Assembly (NCBI RefSeq): GCF_002261425.1
Contig: NZ_NEVJ01000003.1
Coordinates: 868,001 to 932,000, forward strand
DNA from: Bordetella genomosp. 9
Lineage (GTDB): Bacteria > Pseudomonadota > Gammaproteobacteria > Burkholderiales > Burkholderiaceae_B
Direction: 5' to 3'
DNA: 64,000 nt
The notes below the pieces were generated by a model. The model had not been told where the DNA came from. It saw only the letters and a program-made list of their open reading frames with translations, and did no database searches. The translations under genes and the position numbers were made by a program. Of this stretch, positions 48,370 through 55,405 are shown one piece after another; the first letter of the stretch is position 1; every line of letters begins with the position of its first letter.

Positions 48370-48645
48370 ATGCATGGCGAATACAAGGTGCCCGGCGGCA
48401 AGCTCGTCGTGGCCGATGTGCAAGTCGACGGCGATGCGCTGTCCCAGGTCAGCATCAGCGGCGACTTTTTCCTGGAACCGCCCGAGGCGCTGGCGGAGAT
48501 CGACCGGGCCTTGACCGGTCTGTCCGCCGGCGCCAGCGAGGCGGAAATCGCGCTGGCCGTGGCGCTGGCCCTGCCACGCGGCACGGAAATGTTCGGGTTC
48601 ACGCCGGAAGCGGTGGCCGTGGCGGTACGGAGGGCGCTGGCATGA
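48370..48645 (+). CDS. Lipoate-protein ligase accessory (C-terminal) domain protein
   Basis: 91 aa. MHGEYKVPGGKLVVADVQV, SQVSISGDFFLEPPEALAEID and LALPRGTEMFGFTPEAVAVAV match the lipoate-ligase C-terminal domain, which normally is fused to LplA. Here it is a separate gene placed first, overlapping the catalytic-subunit gene by 4 bp (ATGA). In two-subunit ligases of archaea this piece is needed for lipoate adenylation. Confidence 0.85.
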   Translation: MHGEYKVPGGKLVVADVQVDGDALSQVSISGDFFLEPPEALAEIDRALTGLSAGASEAEIALAVALALPRGTEMFGFTPEAVAVAVRRALA

Positions 48646-49418
48646 CACGCACGGACTGGCGCGACCACGATTGGCAGCTGATCCGGGAAGGCCCGCGCAC
48701 GCCCCTGCAGCACATGGCGCTGGACGCCGTGCTCTGCGACGAGGTCGCGGCCGGACGCCGTCCCCCTACCCTGCGGTTCTGGGAATGGGCCGCGCGCGCC
48801 GTGGTGATCGGCCGCTTCCAATCGCTGAAGAACGAAGTGGATCCTGAAGGCGCGCGCCGCCACGACGTACAGGTCGTGCGCCGGGTGAGCGGCGGCGGCG
48901 CGATGTTCGTGGAGCCGGGCAACACCATCACGTATTCGATCTACGCGCCGCTGTCGCTGGTCCAGGGCATGAGCTTTCAGGAGTCCTATGCCTTCCTGGA
49001 CCAATGGACGCTGGAAGCGCTGCAGTCGCTGGGCATCAAGGCCTGGTACCAGCCCTTGAACGACATCACGTCCGAGGGCGGCAAGATCGGCGGCGCGGCC
49101 CAGGCGCGGCGCGGGCAGGCGGTGCTGCACCACGTCACCATGGCGTACGACATCGACGCCGACAAGATGGTGCAGGTCCTGCGCATCGGGCGTGAGAAGC
49201 TGTCCGATAAAGGCACGACCAGCGCGAAGAAGCGCGTTGATCCGCTCTTGACCCAGACCGGCATGCCCAGGGAACAGATCATCGACCGGATGATCCAAGT
49301 CTTCCAGGAACGGCACGGCCTGCGCCCCGGCGCGATCACCGACGCCGAACTCGCCGAAGCCGACCGCCAGGCCCGCGAGCGTTTCGCCAGCCAGGACTGG
49401 CTGACGCAGGTGCCATGA
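48642..49418 (+). CDS. lplA: Lipoate-protein ligase catalytic subunit
   Basis: 258 aa. The biotin/lipoate-ligase fold shows WEWAARAVVIGRFQSLKNEVD, the RRVSGGGAMFVEPGNTITYS lipoate-binding loop, and DITSEGGKIGGAAQARRGQAVLHH with the catalytic Lys. It lacks the C-terminal domain, which the preceding gene supplies. The enzyme attaches lipoate to the E2 subunits of 2-oxoacid dehydrogenases. The pair starts 73 bp after the EamA gene and ends 32 bp before the lipoprotein gene. Confidence 0.9.
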   Translation: MTRTDWRDHDWQLIREGPRTPLQHMALDAVLCDEVAAGRRPPTLRFWEWAARAVVIGRFQSLKNEVDPEGARRHDVQVVRRVSGGGAMFVEPGNTITYSIYAPLSLVQGMSFQESYAFLDQWTLEALQSLGIKAWYQPLNDITSEGGKIGGAAQARRGQAVLHHVTMAYDIDADKMVQVLRIGREKLSDKGTTSAKKRVDPLLTQTGMPREQIIDRMIQVFQERHGLRPGAITDAELAEADRQARERFASQDWLTQVP

Positions 49419-49450
49419 AACGTCCCGCCGCGTATAGATCCACCGGAGCC

Positions 49451-50323
49451 ATGATGTCCTTTCCGAGTCCCGCCACCCCCGTCCAACGAAACGCAACGCC
49501 GGCAAGGCGGGTCCGGCCCTGGACCGCGCGCGCGGCGCGCGGCGCCGCGGGCGGCATGATGGCGTGCGCGCTGGCGCTGCTGGCGGCCTGCGGCAGTTCG
49601 CCCCCCGCGGACATCAGCCTGGCGTCGGCGAACGCCCCGGCCGCCGATGCCGGCGACGTGAAGGTCGAGAGCGTGAAATGGACCAGGACCAAACCGGGTT
49701 GCCGTGGCGAATGCCCGAAGATCGAGGTCGACTCCGTCGCCTTTCCGGGCATTCCCAAGCTGACGGCCCTGGTTGACCACGTGCTGGCCTACATGACCGG
49801 CCTGGACCGCAACCGCCGCGGGCAGTACGAAACGCTGAACGAATACGCGCAGTATTTCTTCCAGACGGCCCAGCCGCGCGACGAGACCTGGTTCAAGGCC
49901 AGCGTCAAGGATACGGTCGGCGACATCATCGCCATCGAGCTGCATACCGGCCAATACGTGACCGGCGCGGCCCATCCCATCCCGGCCACGCAATACATGA
50001 ATTGGGAGCGCGGCAAGGGACGGGTGCTCGCCCTGGGCGAAGCCATCCTGCCGGGCCGCGGCCCGCAATACGTCGAGGCGCTGAAAGCCGCGCACGCCCG
50101 CTGGCTGAAGACCAACGACGACTACAAGCGCGATCCGGCCGCCTACGACAAGATGTGGCCTTACGAACCCACGGACAACTTCGCGCTGACGCGGGACGGC
50201 ATGGTGGTCAAGTACGACGCCTATTCGATCGCGCCCTACTCCTACGGCGAACCCGAACTGCTGATTCCCTACAAGGACCTGGTCGGCATCCTGCGGCCGG
50301 AGTTCATCCCCACGCGGAACTGA
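49451..50323 (+). CDS. Lipoprotein with DUF3298/RsiV-like domain
   Basis: 290 aa from the ATG at 49451; starts at 49415 and 49556 are also in frame. A lipoprotein signal LALLAACGSS gives Cys46 as lipidation site (numbered from 49451). The mature part resembles DUF3298 proteins of the RsiV type: ETLNEYAQYFFQT, IIAIELHTGQYVTGAAHP, YMNWERGKGRVLALGEAILPG and YDAYSIAPYSYGEPELLIPY. Such domains occur in lysozyme-responsive anti-sigma factors, but no sigma-factor gene is here. Probably an outer-membrane or periplasmic lipoprotein of unknown role. Confidence 0.8.
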   Translation: MMSFPSPATPVQRNATPARRVRPWTARAARGAAGGMMACALALLAACGSSPPADISLASANAPAADAGDVKVESVKWTRTKPGCRGECPKIEVDSVAFPGIPKLTALVDHVLAYMTGLDRNRRGQYETLNEYAQYFFQTAQPRDETWFKASVKDTVGDIIAIELHTGQYVTGAAHPIPATQYMNWERGKGRVLALGEAILPGRGPQYVEALKAAHARWLKTNDDYKRDPAAYDKMWPYEPTDNFALTRDGMVVKYDAYSIAPYSYGEPELLIPYKDLVGILRPEFIPTRN

Positions 50324-50355
50324 ACGCGGGCGGCGCCGGCCGCCGCCTGGGTTTA

Positions 50356-50371
50356 TTGACTATCTGGTCAC
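50356..50371. promoter_or_regulatory. TetR-type operator O1, distal site upstream of the aldehyde dehydrogenase operon
   Basis: TTGACTATCTGGTCAC matches the RutR-like palindrome with one end mismatch (C for A). It lies 190 bp upstream of the GTG start and may assist the proximal site by looping or cooperative binding. Confidence 0.6.
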
Positions 50372-50475
50372 CTTATCCGCGCCGGGCGCAACTTCCCCGG
50401 GCGGCGCCATCGCGCGCGGGCGCATTCCTGTAACGACAAAGGGTTTCCAGACCCTAGGGTAATCCCTTTCCCACC

Positions 50476-50503
50476 TTGACATCATTGACCAACTAGTTAA
50501 ACA
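50476..50503 (+). promoter_or_regulatory. Promoter of the catabolic operon, with an operator inside the spacer
   Basis: A perfect -35 TTGACA (50476-50481) is followed, after 16 bp, by a weak -10 TAAACA (50498-50503). Operator O2 fills the spacer and reaches into the -10, so a bound repressor would block RNA polymerase directly. Confidence 0.5.
50485..50500. promoter_or_regulatory. TetR-type operator O2, proximal site
   Basis: TTGACCAACTAGTTAA has arms TTGAC and GTTAA, with one mismatch to the perfect copy. It overlaps the predicted -10 and lies 61 bp upstream of the GTG start of the aldehyde dehydrogenase gene. Confidence 0.65.
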
Positions 50504-50561
50504 TTCGAGCCCATAGACAGACGCCCGCGAGCGGCGTCCAGACACATGGCAAGGGGTTCGG

Positions 50562-51989
50562 GTGGCCAAGATCCAGAGTTATATCCACGGCGCGAGCGTG
50601 GACCATGCGGGCGATGTCCTGCCCTTCGTTTCTCCCATCGATTCGTCATCCGTCGGCGACCTGATCGACGCCCCGGCCGACGTCGTCGCGCGCGCCGTGG
50701 GCGACGCGGCCCAGGCCTTCCAGGCCGCCCGCAAGCTGCCCGCCGCCGACCGCCTGAGCTGGCTGTCCAAGGCCGCGGAAGCGATCGAGGCCCATGCCGC
50801 CGAACTCGTCTCGCTGATCATCCGCGATATCGGCAAGCCGCGTCGGGCCGCCACCTTCGAGGTCGGCCGCGCCGCCCAGTTCATCCGCGCCACCGTGGCG
50901 CAGGCCCAGACCTTCGGCGGCGAATCCCTGCCGCTCGATGTCACGCAGGCCGGCGCCGGCCGCATCGGCCTGACGCGGCGGGTGCCTTATGGCGTGGTCG
51001 CCGCCATCACGCCCTTCAACGCGCCCATCAACCTGCTCATACAGAAAGTGGCCCCTGCCCTGGCCGTGGGCAACGCGGTCGTGGTCAAGCCGCATCCGGC
51101 CGGTACGCGCGTCGCGCTCAAGGTGGCCGAACTGTTCATCCAGGCGGGCCTGCCCCCGGGACTGTTCAACGTGGTGACCGGCGACCGCGGGCCTGCCCTG
51201 GCCCTGGCGGGCGCGCAGGAAGTGTCGGTGGTCACTTTCACGGGCGGTACGCGTGCTGGCGAAGCCTTGATCCGCGCCGCCGGGGCGCGCAAGTTCGTCG
51301 CCGAACTGGGTTCGAACGCCGCCAACGTCGTGCTGGATGACGCCGACCTGGCGGACGCCGCCACCCGCATAGCAGCCGCCGGCTTCGAAGCCAGCGGCCA
51401 GCAGTGCGTGTCCGCCCAGCGCGTCATCGTCGCGGCCAGCGTGTACGAGGAATTCCTGGCGCATTTCGTCAAGGCCGCCGCCGCGCTGCGCGCGGGCGAT
51501 CCGGACGATGCCAAGGCCGACCTGGGCCCCATGGTGTCCCTGGCCCAGGCCGATCGCGTCATGGCCATGGCGCGCGATGCCGTCGCCCATGGCGGCCGTT
51601 ATGCGCTGGAACCGCGCCAGGATGGCTGCATGGTCACCCCGGGCATCCTGGTCGACGTCCCGCGTCGCGCCAGCCTGTGGTGCGACGAGGTATTCGGCCC
51701 GCTGGTCGTCGTCGAACGCGCCGCCGATGTCGAAGAAGCCCTGCGGCTGGCCAACGATTCCCCCTTCGGCCTGCAGGGTGCGGTGTTCACCCGCGACATC
51801 GCGCGGGCGCTGCGCTTCGCCGACGATTTCGACGTCGGATCGATGTGGGTCAACGAAGCCAGCCGCTTCCGGCTGGACACCTACCCCTTTGGCGGCGTCA
51901 AGCAATCGGGCTTCGGCCGCGAAGGCGTGCGCTATGCGATGGAAGAGCTTTCGCAGATGAAGTTCATCGGCATCCGGCCGGTCGCCTGA
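50562..51989 (+). CDS. NAD(P)-dependent aldehyde dehydrogenase
   Basis: 475 aa from a GTG with AAGGGG upstream. Full ALDH fold: PYGVVAAITPFNAPINLL, VVVKPHPAGTRVALKV, FTGGTRAGEALI, catalytic Glu248 in FVAELGSNAANVV and Cys282 in GQQCVSAQRV. It oxidises an aldehyde to an acid, with the substrate set by the pathway. First gene of the six-gene operon, 1 bp before the alpha/beta hydrolase, and preceded by two TetR-type operators. Confidence 0.95.
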   Translation: MAKIQSYIHGASVDHAGDVLPFVSPIDSSSVGDLIDAPADVVARAVGDAAQAFQAARKLPAADRLSWLSKAAEAIEAHAAELVSLIIRDIGKPRRAATFEVGRAAQFIRATVAQAQTFGGESLPLDVTQAGAGRIGLTRRVPYGVVAAITPFNAPINLLIQKVAPALAVGNAVVVKPHPAGTRVALKVAELFIQAGLPPGLFNVVTGDRGPALALAGAQEVSVVTFTGGTRAGEALIRAAGARKFVAELGSNAANVVLDDADLADAATRIAAAGFEASGQQCVSAQRVIVAASVYEEFLAHFVKAAAALRAGDPDDAKADLGPMVSLAQADRVMAMARDAVAHGGRYALEPRQDGCMVTPGILVDVPRRASLWCDEVFGPLVVVERAADVEEALRLANDSPFGLQGAVFTRDIARALRFADDFDVGSMWVNEASRFRLDTYPFGGVKQSGFGREGVRYAMEELSQMKFIGIRPVA

Positions 51990-51990
51990 C

Positions 51991-52911
51991 ATGGAACAGG
52001 CCCCGCCCATCCCCGACTCCCTGCGCCAGCTGCTGGCCGACATCGGCCCGCGCTGGGGCCAGGACGTCGCCGCCAATGTGCGCCGCATGGTCGACGCCTA
52101 CAGCCCCATCCTGGCGGCCGCGCCCAAGCACGGGGTGGAGGTCGTGCGCAGCCTGGCCTACGGCCAGGACGAACGCCAGGTACTGGACATCTACACCCCC
52201 GGACACGCGGGATCGCGCCCTGTGGTGCTGTTTTTGCACGGCGGCGCATTCGTCGACGGCCATCGCGACCGCAGCCCGGAAGTCTATGCCAACGTGCTGT
52301 ACTACTTTGCGCGCCAGGGCTGCGTGGGCGTCAATATGGAATACCGCCTGGCGCCCGCGCATACCTACCCCAGCGGCACGCAGGACGTGGCCGGGGCGGT
52401 CGCCTGGGTGCGGGAAAACATCGGCCGATACGGCGGCGACCCGCGGCAGGTCTACCTGATGGGACATTCGGCCGGCGCGGCGCACGCGGCGTCGTATGCC
52501 TACGACGGCCGGCACCAGCCGGCGGACGGCCATGGCCTGGCCGGCCTGATCGTCGTCAGCGGCCGGGTGCGCGCGGAAAACATCGCCGAGAATCCCAATG
52601 CCCGCAAGGTCGAAGCCTATTACGGCACCGATGCGGCGCGCTACGACGACGTATCGGCCGTAACCCATGCCGGCGCGCACAGCCCGCCCACCATGGTGGC
52701 CTACGCGGAATACGAGAATCCCCTGATCGACCTGTACTGCCTGGAGCTGGCGAACCGGCTGGCCGCCGCCAAGCGCCAGTCGCCGCGCATGGCCTATGCG
52801 CGCGGCCACAACCATACGTCCATCATCGCGCACTTTAATACCGGCGAGGACTGGCTGGGCAGGGAAATCATGGCCTTCATCCAAGACTGCGCGCGCCAGA
52901 CGCTACGCTAG
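51991..52911 (+). CDS. Alpha/beta hydrolase, HSL/esterase type
   Basis: 306 aa. Oxyanion-hole motif LFLHGGAFVDG (His83), nucleophile Ser160 in LMGHSAGAAHA, and a late ARGHNHTSIIAHF that probably supplies the catalytic His. It is related to carboxylesterases and kynurenine-formamidase-like hydrolases (EYRLAPAHTYPSGTQDV). In context it could hydrolyse a ring-cleavage amide or ester intermediate. No signal peptide. It starts 1 bp after the aldehyde dehydrogenase stop. Confidence 0.9.
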   Translation: MEQAPPIPDSLRQLLADIGPRWGQDVAANVRRMVDAYSPILAAAPKHGVEVVRSLAYGQDERQVLDIYTPGHAGSRPVVLFLHGGAFVDGHRDRSPEVYANVLYYFARQGCVGVNMEYRLAPAHTYPSGTQDVAGAVAWVRENIGRYGGDPRQVYLMGHSAGAAHAASYAYDGRHQPADGHGLAGLIVVSGRVRAENIAENPNARKVEAYYGTDAARYDDVSAVTHAGAHSPPTMVAYAEYENPLIDLYCLELANRLAAAKRQSPRMAYARGHNHTSIIAHFNTGEDWLGREIMAFIQDCARQTLR

Positions 52912-52957
52912 CCGGCGCCCGCCCCCCTTCCACCTGTTCGGTATCTGGAGATCCATC

Positions 52958-53950
52958 GTGGCTAAATTGCAGTTGAGTCTGGGCGTGTGCGACTACGATC
53001 GCACGCGGGCGGTGCTGGACGGTCGCGCGCCTGTCGAAGGCTGCGACATCATCGGCGTGCCGGTCGAGCCGGAAGAAGCCTTCCACCGCGCCTTCCGCTT
53101 CCAGGAGTTCGACATCACCGAGATGTCCCTGAGCAGCCACACCATGATGACCTCGCGCGGGCAGAACGAGTACGTGGCGATCCCCGCCTTCGTCTCGCGG
53201 CTGTTCCGCCATTCCGGCGTGTATGTCCGCACGGACCGCGGCATCCGCAACGGCGCCGACCTGGCCGGCAAGAAGATCGGCCTGCCCGAATACCAGATCA
53301 CCGCCAACGTGTGGATACGCGGCATCCTGCAGGATGACTTCGGCTTGAAGCCGGCCGCGGTCCACTGGCGCCGCGGCGGCCTGGAAGATGCCGGCCGCGG
53401 CGAACGCGCGCCCATCAAGCTGCCCGACGATATCGACCTGCAGCAGATTCCCGACGACAAGACGTTGTCGGGCATGCTGGAAACCGGCGAGCTGGACGGC
53501 CTGATCAGCGCGCGGGCGCCTTCCTGTTTCCTGAAAGGGGCGCCCAATGTCGACCGGCTGTTCCCCAACTACCGGGAGACCGAGGCCGACTATTTCCGGC
53601 GTACCGGGATCTTCCCGACCATGCACGTGATCGGCGTGCGCCGGTCGCTGGTCGAGCAGCATCCCTGGCTGCCGGTCAGCATCTTCAAGGCCTTCATCAA
53701 GGCCAAGGAATTCGCGATGTACGAACTGGGCCAGATCGGCCACCTGTTCAACAGCCTGCCCTGGGGCGTGGCCGAATTCGATGACGCGCGCAAGCTGATG
53801 GGCGAGGACTATTGGAGCTACGGCTACGAGGCCAACAAGCACGTGCTGGAAACCTTCACGCGCTACCACCACGAACAAGGCCTGTCGGCGCGCAAGGTGG
53901 CGCCCGAGGAACTGTTCGCAGTATCGTCGCTGGACCTGACCAAGATCTAG
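52958..53950 (+). CDS. 4,5-Dihydroxyphthalate decarboxylase-like (Pht5 family) protein
   Basis: 330 aa from a GTG at 52958, with CTGGAGA upstream. LGVCDYDRTRAVLDGR, FDITEMSLSSHTMMTSRG, GKKIGLPEYQITANVWIRGILQDDFG, ISARAPSCFLKGAPNVDRLFPNYRE and TGIFPTMHVIGVRR match the phthalate-pathway decarboxylase family, which shares a periplasmic-binding-protein fold. No signal peptide, so it is cytoplasmic and enzyme-like rather than a transport protein. In context it should decarboxylate a hydroxylated aromatic acid formed by the molybdenum hydroxylase encoded downstream. Confidence 0.88.
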   Translation: MAKLQLSLGVCDYDRTRAVLDGRAPVEGCDIIGVPVEPEEAFHRAFRFQEFDITEMSLSSHTMMTSRGQNEYVAIPAFVSRLFRHSGVYVRTDRGIRNGADLAGKKIGLPEYQITANVWIRGILQDDFGLKPAAVHWRRGGLEDAGRGERAPIKLPDDIDLQQIPDDKTLSGMLETGELDGLISARAPSCFLKGAPNVDRLFPNYRETEADYFRRTGIFPTMHVIGVRRSLVEQHPWLPVSIFKAFIKAKEFAMYELGQIGHLFNSLPWGVAEFDDARKLMGEDYWSYGYEANKHVLETFTRYHHEQGLSARKVAPEELFAVSSLDLTKI

Positions 53951-53981
53951 CGTCCTTCCACATGCCTAGCCAGGGATCGAA

Positions 53982-54863
53982 GTGAAGCCCGCGCCTTTCA
54001 ACCTGCACCTGCCCGGCACGGTGCAGGACACGCTGAGACTGCTTGCCGGTTCATCCAACGCCCGCGTGATCGCCGGCGGCCAGTCGTTGATGCCCATGCT
54101 GAACCTGCGCCTGGCCATGCCGGACGACGTCATCGACCTGAACGGCGTCGAAGGACTCAGCTATATCCGCCAGGAAGGCCAGGACATCGCCATCGGCGCC
54201 ATGACGCGCCAGCGCGACCTGGAGTTTTCGGCGCTGGTGCGCGAACGCCTGCCGGTCCTGCACGCCGCCATCCTGAACGTCGGCCATCGGCAGACGCGCA
54301 ACCGCGGCACCATCGGCGGCAGCCTGTGCCACATGGACCCGTCGGCCGAGCTGCCCACGATGTGCGTCCTGCTGGACGCGCATATGGTCATCCAGAGCCA
54401 GCGCGGACGCCGCGAGGTGCCGGCGCGGGAATTCGGGCTGGGACTGATGACGACCAGCCTGGCGGCGGATGAGCTCCTGACCGAAATCCGCCTGCGGCCA
54501 TGGCGGCCGGGGCATGGCTGGCATTTCGTCGAGTACGCGCGACGCCATGGCGATTTCGCCGTGGCGTCGGCCAGCGCCCTGGTCGAACGGGACGCCGACG
54601 GCAGGCTGACCCGCGCGGCGCTGGCCCTGGGCGGCGTCTGTCCGGCGCCGGTACGCCTGCCGGAAGCGGAACGCCTGCTGGTGGAAGGCAACGGCGATCG
54701 CGACGCGCTGCGCGCCGCGGCGGACCAGGCGCGCCTGTGCGACGCGCTGGAAGATCCCGCCTACCCGGCCTGGTATCGCCAGCGGCTGGCGTCGCGCCTG
54801 CTGCATGAGGCGATGGAACAGGCCCTGGCGCGCGCCGCCGGCACGCACGGGAGTACCGAATGA
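53982..54863 (+). CDS. Molybdenum hydroxylase FAD-binding medium subunit (CoxM type)
   Basis: 293 aa from a GTG at 53982. The FAD-binding VIAGGQSLMPMLNLRLAMP and RQTRNRGTIGGSLCHMDPSAELP motifs mark the xanthine-dehydrogenase-family FAD subunit. It transfers electrons from the iron-sulphur subunit to an acceptor. It overlaps the next gene by 4 bp. The order M-S-L equals that of coxMSL-type operons. Confidence 0.94.
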   Translation: MKPAPFNLHLPGTVQDTLRLLAGSSNARVIAGGQSLMPMLNLRLAMPDDVIDLNGVEGLSYIRQEGQDIAIGAMTRQRDLEFSALVRERLPVLHAAILNVGHRQTRNRGTIGGSLCHMDPSAELPTMCVLLDAHMVIQSQRGRREVPAREFGLGLMTTSLAADELLTEIRLRPWRPGHGWHFVEYARRHGDFAVASASALVERDADGRLTRAALALGGVCPAPVRLPEAERLLVEGNGDRDALRAAADQARLCDALEDPAYPAWYRQRLASRLLHEAMEQALARAAGTHGSTE

Positions 54864-55405
54864 ACGAAGCGAACCACGAAACAAACCACGCAGCGAACCC
54901 CGCCGCGAGCCACGACAGCAGGAACGCGCTGCACCCCATCGTGCTGCGCGTCAACGGCGAAAAGCGCCCGGCCATCGTCGAATCGCGCACCACGCTGGCC
55001 GATTGCCTGCGCAACGAACTCGGCCTGACCGGCACGCACCTGGGTTGCGAACATGGCGTGTGCGGCGCCTGTACGGTGCTGGTGGACGGCCACAGCGCCC
55101 GCAGTTGCCTGATGCTGGCGCGCCAGGCCGAACGCTACGAACTGCGGACCGTCGAAGCGCTCGAAGAGCAAGGCCGGCTCAATATTTTGCAGCAGGCGTT
55201 CCACGACCTGCATGGCCTGCAGTGCGGCTTCTGCACGCCGGGCATCCTGATGACGCTGACCGAGCTGCTGCGCGAGCAGCCGGACGCCGATGAAGCGGCC
55301 GTCCGCGACGCGCTGTCCGGCCATCTGTGCCGCTGCACTGGCTATCAGAACATCGTGGCCGCGGCCATGGAAGCGCTGCGCCGCCAGCGAGGACAGTCAG
55401 CATGA
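54860..55405 (+). CDS. Molybdenum hydroxylase [2Fe-2S] small subunit (CoxS type)
   Basis: 181 aa. Two [2Fe-2S] clusters: plant-type [15 protein letters not shown] (with a further Cys downstream), and [11 protein letters not shown] plus [11 protein letters not shown]. The first 24 residues are an unusual Asn/His/Ala/Glu-rich stretch ([20 protein letters not shown]) not seen in the family. It carries electrons from the Mo centre to FAD. It overlaps both neighbours by 4 bp. Confidence 0.95.
   Translation: MNEANHETNHAANPAASHDSRNALHPIVLRVNGEKRPAIVESRTTLADCLRNELGLTGTHLGCEHGVCGACTVLVDGHSARSCLMLARQAERYELRTVEALEEQGRLNILQQAFHDLHGLQCGFCTPGILMTLTELLREQPDADEAAVRDALSGHLCRCTGYQNIVAAAMEALRRQRGQSA

Noticed and set aside
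52958..53950. Periplasmic ABC binding protein
   Set aside because: It has a binding-protein-like fold but no signal peptide, and its motifs match the 4,5-dihydroxyphthalate decarboxylase family. The real binding protein is at 58809.
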